From Oenanthe sinensis (lineage: Eukaryota > Streptophyta > Magnoliopsida > Apiales > Apiaceae): DNA of 64,000 nt. Where the stretch lies: contig JAPMAC010000207.1 of NCBI GenBank assembly GCA_028671895.1, positions 6,200,001-6,264,000 on the forward strand. The letters run 5' to 3'. Of this stretch, positions 9,263 to 20,080 are shown piece after piece (position 1 is the first letter of the stretch; every line of letters begins with the position of its first letter). Under the pieces are notes generated by a model, which was given only the letters and a program-made list of their open reading frames with translations, made no database searches and had not been told where the DNA came from. Position numbers and translations under genes: made by a program.

Positions 9263-11588
9263 ATGTCTGGAAACAAAGATGGCAATTCTAAGATTTCTAT
9301 GCTTAAAAGAAACGAGTACACCCACTGGAAGGTTAAGATGCTGCAACATCTGGAAGCTACAGACCCTGACTATCTTGACAGGATTCGTGAAGGACCCTAT
9401 GTGCCCTCAAAGATTGTGGCTCAAATAAATGAAGAAGATAAAATAACTGAAGAATAGCTAATTGAGAAACCAAAGGCTGAATGGACAAAAGAGGATAATG
9501 AGAATGTCCTTAAGGAGGCAAAAGTAAAAAACATTCTCTTTAACAGTTTGGACTCTATTCTTACAAAATGTGTTATATCATGCACAACTGCCAAGGTGAT
9601 GTGGACAAAACTTGAAGTGCACTCTCAAGAGACTAAAGATGTTAAGAAGAATACTAGGCCTCTTCTAATTAAGGAGTATGAGTATTTTGAAGCAAAATTT
9701 TGAGAATCTATTACTGATATGTATGATAGGTTCACAAAACTCCTGAATGAGATGGCTATGCTTGGTAAGGTTTATGACTCTGAAGATACAAACACCAAGT
9801 TTTTGAGAGCACTTCCTGAAGAGTGGGACAATAAAACTACAACCATAAGGGAAGCTAGAGATTTGGATGAAATAACTCTAGAAGAATTATATGGCAGACT
9901 CAAGACATATGATTTAGAGATGCAACAGAGGAAGAATAAGAAATCTATGAAGACAAAATATGTGGCACTCTTAATGGAGTCTGAAAAAGAATAACAGGAA
10001 CAACCCATAGAAGCTAGAATCAAGGATTCAAGAAAGAAGGGTAAGGCTGTTGTGGAGTCAGAGTCTATTGACACAGACTCTGATTCTGATGAAGAGATTG
10101 ATCTACGTCAAATGATGGCCATGTTTGTAAAAAATTTCAAGAGAATGAAATTTAACAAAAGAACTGGAAAATTTAGCAAGAGGCCGTCATTCAAGAAGGA
10201 AGATGAGAAGGTTGAGAAGAGCAAGAGCACTATAATCAAACTTGACAAAGTAAAGGTCAAGTGTTTCAACTGTGGAATACTGTGTCACTTTGCTAGGAAA
10301 AGGGAAAGCACTTCTATCAATAGGAAAGGATTGTACAGATTTAAGCTCAGAGGATGAAATTGATTATGAAAATCTAGCATTAATGGCCTCCTCCTCAAGA
10401 AAATCACAATCTTCCAAAGAACCTTTATCTCCTAAAACTCAGGTATCAATCTTCACTCATGAATCCTTACTTAATTTAGACTCTGATGGTTTACAAATTA
10501 TGCAAAGAGAGATTAATAATATGATGATAACATGTAGGTCTCTCACTAATGAAAATGAAAGGTTAAGAGAAGAAAACTTAACTTTGACAAACAGAGATAA
10601 TCATCTAGAGTTTGAGTTAAAATCAATGGAACAATGCAAAAAGGATTCTGAGAAATATAGTCACAACTATACTGAAGTCTTAAAAGCCTATGACTATGTT
10701 AGGAAAGAACTAGAGGAAGAAAGACTTAAGTTTAAAGTTTGGATAGACTCTGGTAGAAAATTTCAAGAAATTCTCAATAACCAAAATGTGTGTCAAACTG
10801 TTAGTCTAGGCTATGACTTGAGTCAAGGAAAAAGTCTTATTGTTGAGAATGATAACAATGAAGAAGCTAGTCAAATTAATAAGACTAAGAACAAAAGTAC
10901 ATTTATCCATGTTAAGTTTGTGACTTCTGAATTAAAGACTGATTTACCCAAACAAACTACAAACTCATCTGTCAATGTTCGCCCTGTTGTTGATAAAAAG
11001 ACAGATGAACAAGGACCAAATAAGTCTAAAAAAAACATTAACATAGAGTACTTGTCTAAGTCTAAGTTAAAGAAAAGGCTAGAGAGCTTATCAGAGTCTA
11101 CCAAAACTAGGAGAAATAGGAATGGTAAGGAAAGAATTAGCAAGTCCAATAACTATCAAAAGGATCCTAAAGCTCCTAGAAAGAAGTGTTACAGATGTGG
11201 GAACCACAACCATTTAGCTCTAGAATGTAAAACAAACATTGAGAAGAAATCAGAGTCTATTCCTTCACAGACTCTGAAAAGTCACTACATTCCACAGAAG
11301 CCTTGTTATCACTGTGGTAGCATATTTCATTTTATTTATATGTGTAGAGAATATCATGATCTGTATTACAATTCTTATGAGCTAAAATCTGTAATTGATA
11401 AAAGTTGGTATGACTCTGTCAAGACTCCACTAGAGTCTAAAGCAACAAAGGAGACATGTAAAACAAAAGTGAAAAATATTAAGCCTGTTTCACCCAAAGT
11501 TAGTAGAAAAGGACCCAAAACTATTTGGGTCCCCAAAATAACTAACAAGTTGCTTTATGTATGCAGGGAACTAGGGAAAAGAAAGTAA
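9263..11588 (+). pseudogene. gag of copia element A2, broken
   Basis: Nucleocapsid/capsid gene of a Sirevirus-like element. ATG 9263 opens M-S-G-N-K-D-G; the N-terminal domain is interrupted by TAG at about 9455, a TGA near 9702 and a TAA near 9992, all in one frame. A first CCHC knuckle (C-F-N-C, about 10264) has lost its last cysteine through a deletion that also shifts the frame. From 10272 a 438-codon frame continues, with a coiled-coil-like glutamate/lysine-rich middle and two further intact knuckles of pattern C-x2-C-x4-H-x4-C (about 11190-11230 and 11305-11345). It ends with W-V-P-K followed by a few residues, as in B and C. The word AGAGTCT/AGACTCT recurs many times in the coding sequence. 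Not functional as it stands. Confidence 0.85.
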
Positions 11589-13855
11589 CCCTAACCTTGG
11601 ACAGTGGATGCTCAGGACACATGACTGGAAAGAAATCCTTGCTTACAAACTTTATGGAGATGGCTGACCCTGAAGTATCCTTTGGAGATGGTAACAAAGG
11701 ATAAACACTGGGATATGGGAAGATTGTACTTAGAAATGTCACCATTGATGAAGTAGCTCTAGTTGATGGCTTGAAACACAACTTAATTAGTATAAGTCAA
11801 CTTAGAGATAAAGGTTACCATACTGGTTTTGACAACAAGGAGTGTCTTGTGACTCACAAAGAAACAAACATTTTGATTTTCAAAAGGCACAGACATGGTA
11901 ACATATATGAAGCCAGCTTGGAGGATTGCATTCACAATGAAGTCACATGTTTATATAACAAGGCCTAAAGTGAAGAAAGCTGGAAATGGCACAAGAAACT
12001 GTCACACATCAACTTTAAAACACTCAACAAGTTGGTGAAACATAATCTTGTGAGAGGACTACCATATGTTGATTTTGTGCAAGATGGACTTTGTGAAATA
12101 TGTCAGCTTGGAAAGAAAAGGAAAACATATTTCAAGAGCAAGACAATAAACACAATTTCTGAACCCTTTTATTTATTACACTTTGATTTATTTGGTCCAA
12201 TAAATGTGATATCAATTAACAAAAAGAAATATGCTCTTGTCATTGTAGATGATTTTACAAGATTCACATGGGTTTTCTTTCTACATTCAAAGGATGAAGC
12301 TCCACAACACATAATAGACCATATCACTTTTCTGGAAACAAATTGAAAGAAAATATTTAGAATTCTAAGAAGTGACAATGGTACTGAATTCAAGAATTCA
12401 ATCATGGAGGAATCATGTACAATAAAGGGAATTACTTAACAATTTTCTGCACTAGGAACACCCCAACAAAATGGAGTTGTGGAGAGAAAGAATAGAACAC
12501 TCATAGAAGGTGTCAGAATAATGTTGGCAGAGTCTAAACTACCAGTATATTTCTGGACTGAGGCAGTAAATACAACATGCTTCACTCAAAATTGTACATT
12601 GATTAATATGCATGGAAAGACTCCATATGAGATGGTAAAGAACAAGAAGCCAAGTGTGAAACACTTTCACATATTTGGATGCAAGTGCTTTGTACTAAAA
12701 GTACATCCTGAAAATCTAAGAAAATTTGAAGCCAAGGCTGATGAAGCAATTTTTCTTGGATATGCATAAAATACAAAGGCATTCAGGGTGTTTAATCTTA
12801 GAACAAAAATTGTTATGGAATTTATTCATGTTGCATTTGATGACAAAAAGATTAGAGGATTACAGGATAAATTAGAGTCTACAACACTGGAATTTGAAAT
12901 TTTAAAAAGTTCTGAGATAAATGAAGATGATGAGGATGAAGAGATTAAAATAATTCCTGAAACAACACAGAAACCTGTAATAATCCTGAGTCTAACAGTT
13001 CAGAGTCTACCCAAACAGAGTCTAGATAGACAGAACCAAGCTTTTCAGAGTTTAACTCATCAGGGTCTGGATCAGGCAACTCTGAATCTTTTTCAGAGGC
13101 AAACAATTCAGGAGGAGCCTCTTCATTTTAATTTCACTCACACACAGGAAATGCCAATGATTTAGAGGGAGCTTCGAGTTCAAGTATCATCTTTCACCAG
13201 CTAGAAAATGGACAAGGGACCACACTCCTGATTTGATAATTGGGGATCCTTAGAGTGGTATACAAACTAGAACAACCACTCAAAATGAATGTCTATATAG
13301 TTTTTCTCTCTCAAAGAATGAACCCAAGAAAGTTGAGGAAGCTTTGCAAGACCCTGATTGGATTATTGCAATGCAAGAGGAATTGAATGAATTTGAGAGA
13401 AATAAAGTGTGGAAACTTGTTCCAAGACCTAAAAATAGATCAATTGTTGGTACAAAATGGGTTTTCAGAAACAAACTTAATGAGAATAAAACTATGATTA
13501 GAAACAAAGTAAGGCTAGTTGCAAAATGATACTCTCAGGAGGAAAGAATTGACTATGATGAAAATTTTACACCAGTAGTAAGATTGGAAGCAATCAGCTT
13601 GCATTTGCAGCTCATTTAAAATTCAAGGTGTATCAAATGGATGTAAAAAGTGCCTTCTTGAATGGAAAATTGGAAGAAGAAGTCTATGTGAAACAGCTAC
13701 TAGGATTTGTTGATCCAAAGTTTCCTGATCATGTTTTTAGGTTAGACAATGCATTATATGGATTCTTCTTGAAAATGGATTCATTAGAGGTACCATTAAC
13801 AAAACTCTTTTTGTTAGAAAATACAAAGGTGATATTTTGCTTGTCCAAATTTTTG
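11567..13855 (+). pseudogene. pol of copia element A2, truncated in RT
   Basis: Ty1/copia polyprotein in the -1 frame relative to gag. Visible in order: protease with L-D-S-G-C-S (about 11600); integrase zinc-binding part W-H-K-K-L-S-H ... C-E-I-C; integrase core with D-L-F-G-P (about 12185), S-D-N-G-T-E-F (about 12372) and V-V-E-R-K-N (about 12478); RT fingers with W-K-L-V-P-R-P-K and M-D-V-K-S-A-F-L-N. Stops lie near 11701, 11966, 12344, 12437, 12767 and 13527, with further frame changes. After A-L-Y-G near 13760 the sequence is rearranged, and the Y-x-D-D active site, RNase H and 3' LTR are all missing. Order PR-IN-RT identifies copia rather than gypsy or a pararetrovirus. Confidence 0.85.
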
Positions 13856-14124
13856 GGATCTCTATGATCCATTTCGACCACTTGGTTAATGGATGCTTCT
13901 TCCTTGACTTTATTTTTTGGTAACATGATTGTGCGATAACATTGTCATTTACTCGGTCAAGAGTTTATCCGAGGACTACAAAGTCATTTACCGGAAAAAA
14001 ATTATCTGGTAAATTAATGTCCTATATCAGCTCCCAATTTAATTTATATAGAGTGTATTTTTTCGAATCATGTTTCGTTTATAATTTCAGCATCGTTTAA
14101 CAAAAAAAATAGGAATGTAGTTTT
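13856..14124. other. Breakpoint flank, unassigned
   Basis: Sequence changes character after the RT breakpoint. A minus-strand frame (13926-13729) reads K-N-K-V-K-E-E-A-S-I-N-Q-V-V but overlaps the RT remnant and resembles nothing I recognise. No LTR terminus is seen. Confidence 0.35.
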
Positions 14125-14420
14125 TTGAAAAATACCAAACTTTTTAATTATTTTGCAAAAAAATGTTTTTTTATTTAATATTTTACAAAAATATGAACTT
14201 TGATTTATTTTTTTTTGCAAAAATACGGTTTTGCAATCAATGCAACGTGATTCAACCTAATATAAAACTACGAGCAATTTCAATTTTTTTCAAAAAAAAA
14301 GTTTCATTTAATTACAAATTATTGATAAAAATGTTGCATTTGGTTACTTTTAGTTGTACACCATATTTTTATAAAAATAAATTTAAAAGATAATAAATTG
14401 CAGAAAAAGTTAAATTTTTT
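14125..14420. repeat. MITE-like repeat, copy 1
   Basis: AT-rich, non-coding, with the core CAAAAATACGGTTTTGCAA on the left and TTGCATTTGGTT...TAGTTGTACACCATATTTT on the right in roughly inverted arrangement. It shares its core with the repeat at 18727-19136. It sits about 0.8 kb upstream of the only gene. Ends are approximate and no TSD was verified. Confidence 0.45.
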
Positions 14421-14942
14421 TTGTTAAATACCCAGAAATAATTCAAGTATAATATCGAAGTTTGGACTCCAGAGGAAAAAATGGGAATACAATTGAAAAG
14501 TCATCACTCGTTAGCCTTCATTAAAAAATGCAAAATAAAATACTAGCAGTAATAAAATAAAGAAAAAATGTTAATAATAATATTTTTTAAAAGAAAATTA
14601 ACAAAAATAACAAATTTTAGGTGTACAAGCGATTTTTATCGATGTGATATATATTTGTGAATTGGATATTTTATTTTATATAAAATACTCAGTTCAGAAA
14701 TACGTATCTGAAAAATGAAAATTTAAAATTAAAGATACGTATTTGTCACTTCGGTATCATATGTATCATCCCCAATTGACAAATGCGTGTCAAGTATATT
14801 TATCAATACCCGTAAAATGCGTAATAAATGGTTATTTTTCGCCCCTCGAATTCCATAAACACCCACTTCATAATAATAATCTCTCTTTACTGTGAATCTC
14901 CCCAACTGGGTATGTGCTGTTGCAGCCTTGTTTCCTATTGAG
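14421..14942 (+). promoter_or_regulatory. Probable promoter and first 5' UTR segment of the 2H gene
   Basis: A TATATAAAA-like box lies at about 14677-14686. CT-rich leader-like sequence (about 14870-14940) precedes a possible splice donor AG|GTTAGG at 14942/14943. A matching acceptor TTTTAG ends at 15240, four bases before the ATG, so a 5' UTR intron of about 300 bp (14943-15240, T-rich) is plausible. This is inference from sequence shape only. Confidence 0.35.
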
Positions 14943-15244
14943 GTTAGGGTTTGCTTTTTCATTATCTATAAAGTTTGTATCTTTTTTTTTTATTTGCATA
15001 TGTTATAATTATAATATTGTGATTGATTGTGGGGTTTATTAGTTTCTACCCTTGTTTTAGTTTTTGATTGATAAATCAATTCTTCATTATTTGATTTGTA
15101 TCTATTGATTTTTATATGTTTAAGTATGTTATTTGTCACTTTGTTAGTGTTAGGGAACAACCCAGATCTTGATTTTTGCATATGAGGATATGTTTATGTT
15201 AATTGACTAGGTATCTTTTGGTTTTGGAGTTGAGTTTTAGCAAA

Positions 15245-15796
15245 ATGTCACAAGGCTATGCGGTTGAGCTTTACTTTGATCCAGCCCTCGAAAACCAGGT
15301 CTTGAAAGCTTGGAATGTTCTTGCTCGGCGCCAGATTAGTACTCAGCTTATTGAGATTGAATCAAGGCCACACATTACTTTGTTTTCTAGTTCATATGTT
15401 GAACCTGTGAAGCTTGAAAACATTGTCAAGAATTTCGCTTCAAAGCAAGAACCCGTGCCCTTGTCTTTTCGCTCTATTGGAGCACTTCCGAGCGACAACA
15501 ATGTGCTTTTTCTTGCTCCAAATCCGTCTTTGTCGCTGCTTCACTTTCATTTGCAGTTGTGTGATGCTATGAAGAAGGAGGGCGTTGAAATTGGTGAGGA
15601 GTATCGTGCTGATTCGTGGATTCCTTATTGTCCTGTTGCTGAAGAGGTGTCAAGGACTCGTATGGCTGATGCATTTACTGTTTTGAGGGACTTGAAGTTG
15701 CCGGTTTCTGGGTATGCAATGGAAATTGGGTTGGTTGAATACTCTCCTGTTCGTGAGCTCTTCTCGTATGTGCTGGGTAATACAGTCGAACCATGA
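15245..15796 (+). CDS. 2H phosphoesterase / 2'-5' RNA ligase-like protein
   Basis: A single intact exon of 183 codons. I chose the ATG at 15245 over the in-frame one at 15203 because the protein proper begins M-S-Q-G-Y-A-V-E-L-Y, and the upstream 14 residues look like translated UTR or intron. The fold signature is that of the 2H superfamily (RNA ligase/cyclic nucleotide phosphodiesterase): a beta strand A-V-E-L-Y-F-D, then H43-I-T45 (first H-x-T) followed by L-F, and a C-terminal strand M-E-I-G-L-V-E-Y. The second H-x-T/S motif is expected in S-W-I-P-Y128-C-P130-V-A, where the histidine and threonine are replaced, so classical two-histidine catalysis looks lost. No signal peptide or membrane segment; probably cytosolic or nuclear. 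Codon use and GC content are higher than the surroundings. It is the only ordinary gene in the window. Confidence 0.85.
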   Translation: MSQGYAVELYFDPALENQVLKAWNVLARRQISTQLIEIESRPHITLFSSSYVEPVKLENIVKNFASKQEPVPLSFRSIGALPSDNNVLFLAPNPSLSLLHFHLQLCDAMKKEGVEIGEEYRADSWIPYCPVAEEVSRTRMADAFTVLRDLKLPVSGYAMEIGLVEYSPVRELFSYVLGNTVEP

Positions 15797-18726
15797 GCAT
15801 GTAAAACCATTTTAATTTAGTCTTAAATAATTGACATTTTTCTACATGTTTGCATCTTTTTGTTGTACAAGTTTCTAGATTATTTTTTATGGTCCTATAT
15901 TAACAAATTTAGCTTTGGCGTCAGTTATCAGTATATAATATTGAACTATTTACACTTTCTCTGCTCCAAAGCAGGCGTCCCCTTGTATACAAATGAGAGT
16001 GGTGATCCATTTTGCAATACAGGGTATGACTTGGTAATACTATGTGCTTTGTATAAGCTTTCAGATCTCTGTGGCATGGGCTTAGTTGCATAGATCAGTT
16101 AAGAGTGCCACCACTGGTTTTAGGGAAGGTCTTTAACCCTTATTAATCTTTTCTTTTTTGCTAAATAACCCTTATTCAGCTTGCTAGTAGGCAACACACA
16201 CTTCTAGGATTGTCCAAACACTATTCACTGTTACTGTATGATACATGGGACATTGAAGTTCAGATTAGGAATAGGAGAGGTAGGCACATATTGTATTGGT
16301 TTCCTGTCCGATTTGTTTTACAATGGTTTGGCTTCATGAATTTGCATTTTTCTGCGTATATAGCACTAACACTTGTGAATGCAAGTTTATTTAATCAAAT
16401 TATTCTGGAGTCTAGACCAGATTTTCAGTAAATGATCTGACAGTTTGATATCTTTTTAGTGGTTCTGTGAATTTAAAAATTGGGTTCGGGTTCATTACTA
16501 GCGATTTATTGTAAAATATATATCCATGCTTATTAACTGCGGATAGGAGTGTTGCTGATTTTTTATGTGAATACAAGAGTATCCGCACATAAGACAACCT
16601 TTCTAAGATTTTCACAATTTGAGCTATCTGTTATGTACGGATATGTATGTTAACCACAATCGCTTGCTAGGGACCTTAACCCTTCAAAATATGGATGGAA
16701 TATAGATTGTTCTTACCAAATATTATAATTTAGCCTCATTATGAGGCCTGTACTTGGAGAGAGTATAACCAATATTCATTAACAGAGTGCTTCTCAAGTT
16801 GTAATTTGTGAAGGGGAGGAATGGAGTAGAAATGAATGATCTAAAATGAGACCAGTTAATATCTTAGGCTAGTAATTTTATTCTGGAACAAATAAGTTAA
16901 TAAGTTTTATGTTAGGTCAATGAAGTGAGATGGTCTGCTACTTTCTAGGTAGTTCATACGTTAATGTTGCTAGTCCTTTAAGATTCGACAGAGGAGTTGA
17001 GTAATGTTGTCATGCGAATATGCGATACTTCATTATGCTTGCTACATATTTTACATACAGATCATACAGTATTGTCAATCATTCCAAGTCCTAATTCCAA
17101 AATGAGTTGGTCAGAAGGTTGAAAGGAAGAAACGGAAAACCAAACACCCCAGGTACTGTATGTCTGTACCCAGGTTTTTTAATCAAGCTGTGCCAGCCTA
17201 AAGCCACAGATGAACTTAGAGTGCTGTTGATGCCCTTTCTAACAGGAAACCAAACCCTAGCTTTCTGACTTTTGGTTCTCTACAATGACCACAGCCAATT
17301 AGACACCCACTCGTAGAGGAAAGTTCTTTCCGACGATCCACCGAGCACCAGAGAGAAGGGTGTTTGTCCATCTATTATCAACCCAAAGACCCAAAGGCAG
17401 AACCATTCATGATTGTCTCTTTATTTGTTTAACAGAATTATCGATTAGGGGGAGATGAAAGTTAAGTTTTAGGAACTAGAATGGAGTGTTTGAGAAACTG
17501 AAGTAGAGTGGCCAGTACCATTTTCATCATTTTCATCATCTTCAATTATATTATATGGTGCTTCTTGTATGAAAATTTATGTTAGACGTTACGAGGATTA
17601 TCCGAATGAGATTTACAAGGTGAATCTTCTGGACTTATTTGTTTACAGGTGAATGAAACCAAAATCTTCTGGACGAGACTTGTCTAGCCATTCAGACTGA
17701 TTAATATTTAAAATTTCTGGATGAATGGGAAAAACTTCTGAACGACACATGTTTGAAAATTTAACTGAACCATTCAAAATTATGGATGTCTATTACTATA
17801 CTAAACTAGAATTACACACTGTTTTGTTTTCAAAAGAGTACGAGTACCTTATAGATTTATAAAGTTTAATTTATATTTTTTAAATTTAATTTATAGTAAT
17901 TGTATGTTATTATAATTATATTCTATATAAATAATGCTTAACTTAATAGCTGTCTATAAAATTGTTATGATACAATTGACAACATTGTTTATAAATTGAT
18001 AATTATATAGTTTGTTGCTAATATTTTATTGTAAATGAACATTTTATAGTCATTTTTTATTTCAAGAAATTAATATTATTTTGGTGAATAAATGAGTTTT
18101 GAATTCAATTTTATTTGGATATCTTTTTACGTGAAAAGCACATAAAATTAAAAATATATATTTTTTAAAAATTAACCAAACTTAATAATATATATTAAAT
18201 AATATAAAAGTTAAAATTTAAATAATAATAATATATATTAAATTTTAAAATTTTACACTGTTGAGATCAAAATTTGACAAACAACTATTTTATTATTGGT
18301 TCATAAAAGAATTTATTCAGAAATTTTAATAATTAAGAAAGTTTGATCCAAATTTGTCAAATGACCCGGGCTAATAATTTTATTCTGGGTTTTTCCTTGT
18401 ACTCAGGAGTCAGGAATCGTATTCCGCCAATGAAATGAAATGTCGGAAACCACGGGATCATACAACCTTCCTTATAAAACTTTATTTTAGTTTGATTATT
18501 TTTCATATTTTATTGCTCTTTTTGCTATGTATTTTTTGTAGTTTTTTCTAGTAAAATATTATTCTCAACTCATCTATATTATAATTTACTAAAACTGAAA
18601 TATTAATTTTTTTGTTTGGTCTTTATTTGGCTCATAGGGCCTATATTTCTTAAATAATAATATTGATTGTTTAGTTTTAACTCGATTATTATAGTATGGA
18701 TATAAATTTCTAAAATAAGATAGAGA
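15797..18726. other. Downstream region, no supported gene
   Basis: From 15797 to about 17500 the base composition is gene-like (3' UTR or decayed genic sequence), but the longest frames (about 60-80 codons) show no recognisable motif. From 17500 to 18726 it is AT-rich intergenic DNA with A- and T-runs. No tRNA, LTR terminus or transposase was recognised. Confidence 0.5.
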
Positions 18727-19136
18727 AACTATCAAAAATACTACTTTTTAAGATTTGTTTTGCAATTTTACGATTTTCTAAATTTTTTTTACAAAAATAC
18801 GGTTTGCAACCAAAAGCAAACAGATACAACTTATTTTTCTATTTTTTAAAAACAATAATCGAAGTCATTTTTGGTTGCATTTAAGATTGCTTGAAGTTGC
18901 ATTTACGGTTACATTTTAATTTTGATCTTGCAACTTGTTAATCAAGGTATTATACAACTAAAAATTAATTATTTTGACTAAATTTTAAAGTTGCATTTGT
19001 GGTTAATTTCAGTTGTAAATATGGTTGTAAAACCGTATTTTAACAATTTCTTTTTGAAAAATCTTATTTTTGCAAAAAAAAATTAAAAAATTGTATTTTT
19101 GCAAAATATTTTTAAAAAAGTCAGTATTTTTATATA
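18727..19136. repeat. MITE-like repeat, copy 2
   Basis: Terminal inverted repeats: left CAAAAATACTACTTTTT (from about 18734) against right AAAAAAGTCAGTATTTTTAT (about 19116-19135). Inside, AAAATACGGTTTGCAAC (about 18795) is mirrored by GTTGTAAAACCGTATTTT (about 19024). No coding capacity. The size and structure suggest a small non-autonomous DNA transposon. Confidence 0.6.
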
Positions 19137-19190
19137 AAAAAAATTTACCCTTAGGTATTTCTTTAAAAACCCCAATAAGATATTATATAG

Positions 19191-19281
19191 GCTATTTACC
19201 AAAAATACTACTTTTTTAACAAAAAATTTAGTAATTTTACCATTTAGTGATTTTTTGTTTTTAAAAATATAGTTTGCAACT
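19191..19281. repeat. MITE-like repeat, copy 3 (partial)
   Basis: It starts CCAAAAATACTACTTTTTTAAC like the left end of copy 2 and reaches ATATAGTTTGCAAC, where it is cut by the following CCGA-rich repeat. Confidence 0.5.
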
Positions 19282-19487
19282 AGGGATGACAGTTTTATCC
19301 GTCCTGATGGATACACGACTCATTCCGACCTGTTTGAATTTTTCCGAACCCGATTTTTTGGATTTGGATTTGGATCTTATTTTTAGACCCGAATTAATTT
19401 GGATCTGGATTTGGATTTTAAGTATTCCGAACCGATACCCGACTCGAAACCTGAATCACGATATAGACTCAAAATCCGATAGAAACC

Positions 19488-19553
<66 letters not shown>
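19282..19553 (+). repeat. CCGA-rich short repeat ending in a TA tail
   Basis: It starts TAGGGATGACAG and contains many variants of CCGAACCCGA and GGATTTGGATTT, an architecture seen in dispersed plant short repeats. It ends in (TA)n at about 19486-19553. It interrupts MITE copy 3. The 93-codon frame across it (19274-19555) translates the microsatellite and is not a gene. The element class is not known to me. Confidence 0.45.
19486..19553. repeat. (TA)n microsatellite
   Basis: About 34 uninterrupted TA units; prone to slippage and assembly error. Confidence 0.95.
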
Positions 19554-19556
<3 letters not shown>

Positions 19557-19692
19557 AAATCCCTCTCACATGGAGTACTCGGTGAAACATATAATAAATA
19601 ATATATTTTATGATACAAACATGTTTTACAATATGTTCTATATACTATATTATTGAATATATGTTCTGTAATTTATTTTTTTAATATATTTT

Positions 19693-20080
19693 TATTAAAC
19701 AGTATGAGTGTTGCAGAGGGGGGGGTTGAATGCAACTTACAAAGTAATTAATTTTCTTGCTAACAACAAACAAGAAAATAATACTAATAAGTATGAAACG
19801 CAAACAAACTTAAGTAAGCATATGAAGATAAGTGTTTTAACTTCAAAAAATAATTTTATTATTTTTTATTTGCTACAACTGACTGGAAAATAATTCCAAG
19901 AACAAAGAAACAAGAACAAATGATTTGTTAATGATTCTTGCTTAAGAGAATACTTAGCTCAGTTGCATAACTGAAAAATACTTGTGGGTTATGTGTATTT
20001 ATATTAAAACACATATCTCACTTACAAGTGCACTTTTCCATTATCCTAGAATAAAGCTTGAAATAAACACTTTGCTTTTC
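19693..20080 (-). mobile_element. 3' LTR of element E, distal part
   Basis: The minus strand reads ...GCATTCAACCCCCCCCTCTGCAACACTCAT... and ends about 19693, matching the end of B's LTR. The terminal CA has mutated (plus strand TA instead of TG). The LTR is split: element F was inserted at 20081 and the rest resumes at 28839. Together the pieces are about 1.2 kb, the size of B's LTR. The frame at 19708-19893 is LTR. Confidence 0.75.

Noticed and set aside
16210..16431. Small ORFs downstream of the 2H gene as further genes or exons
   Set aside because: They are short, without recognisable motifs or consistent splice sites.
19274..19555. 93-codon ORF ending in Ile-Tyr repeats
   Set aside because: It is the translation of the TA microsatellite and an adjoining short repeat.
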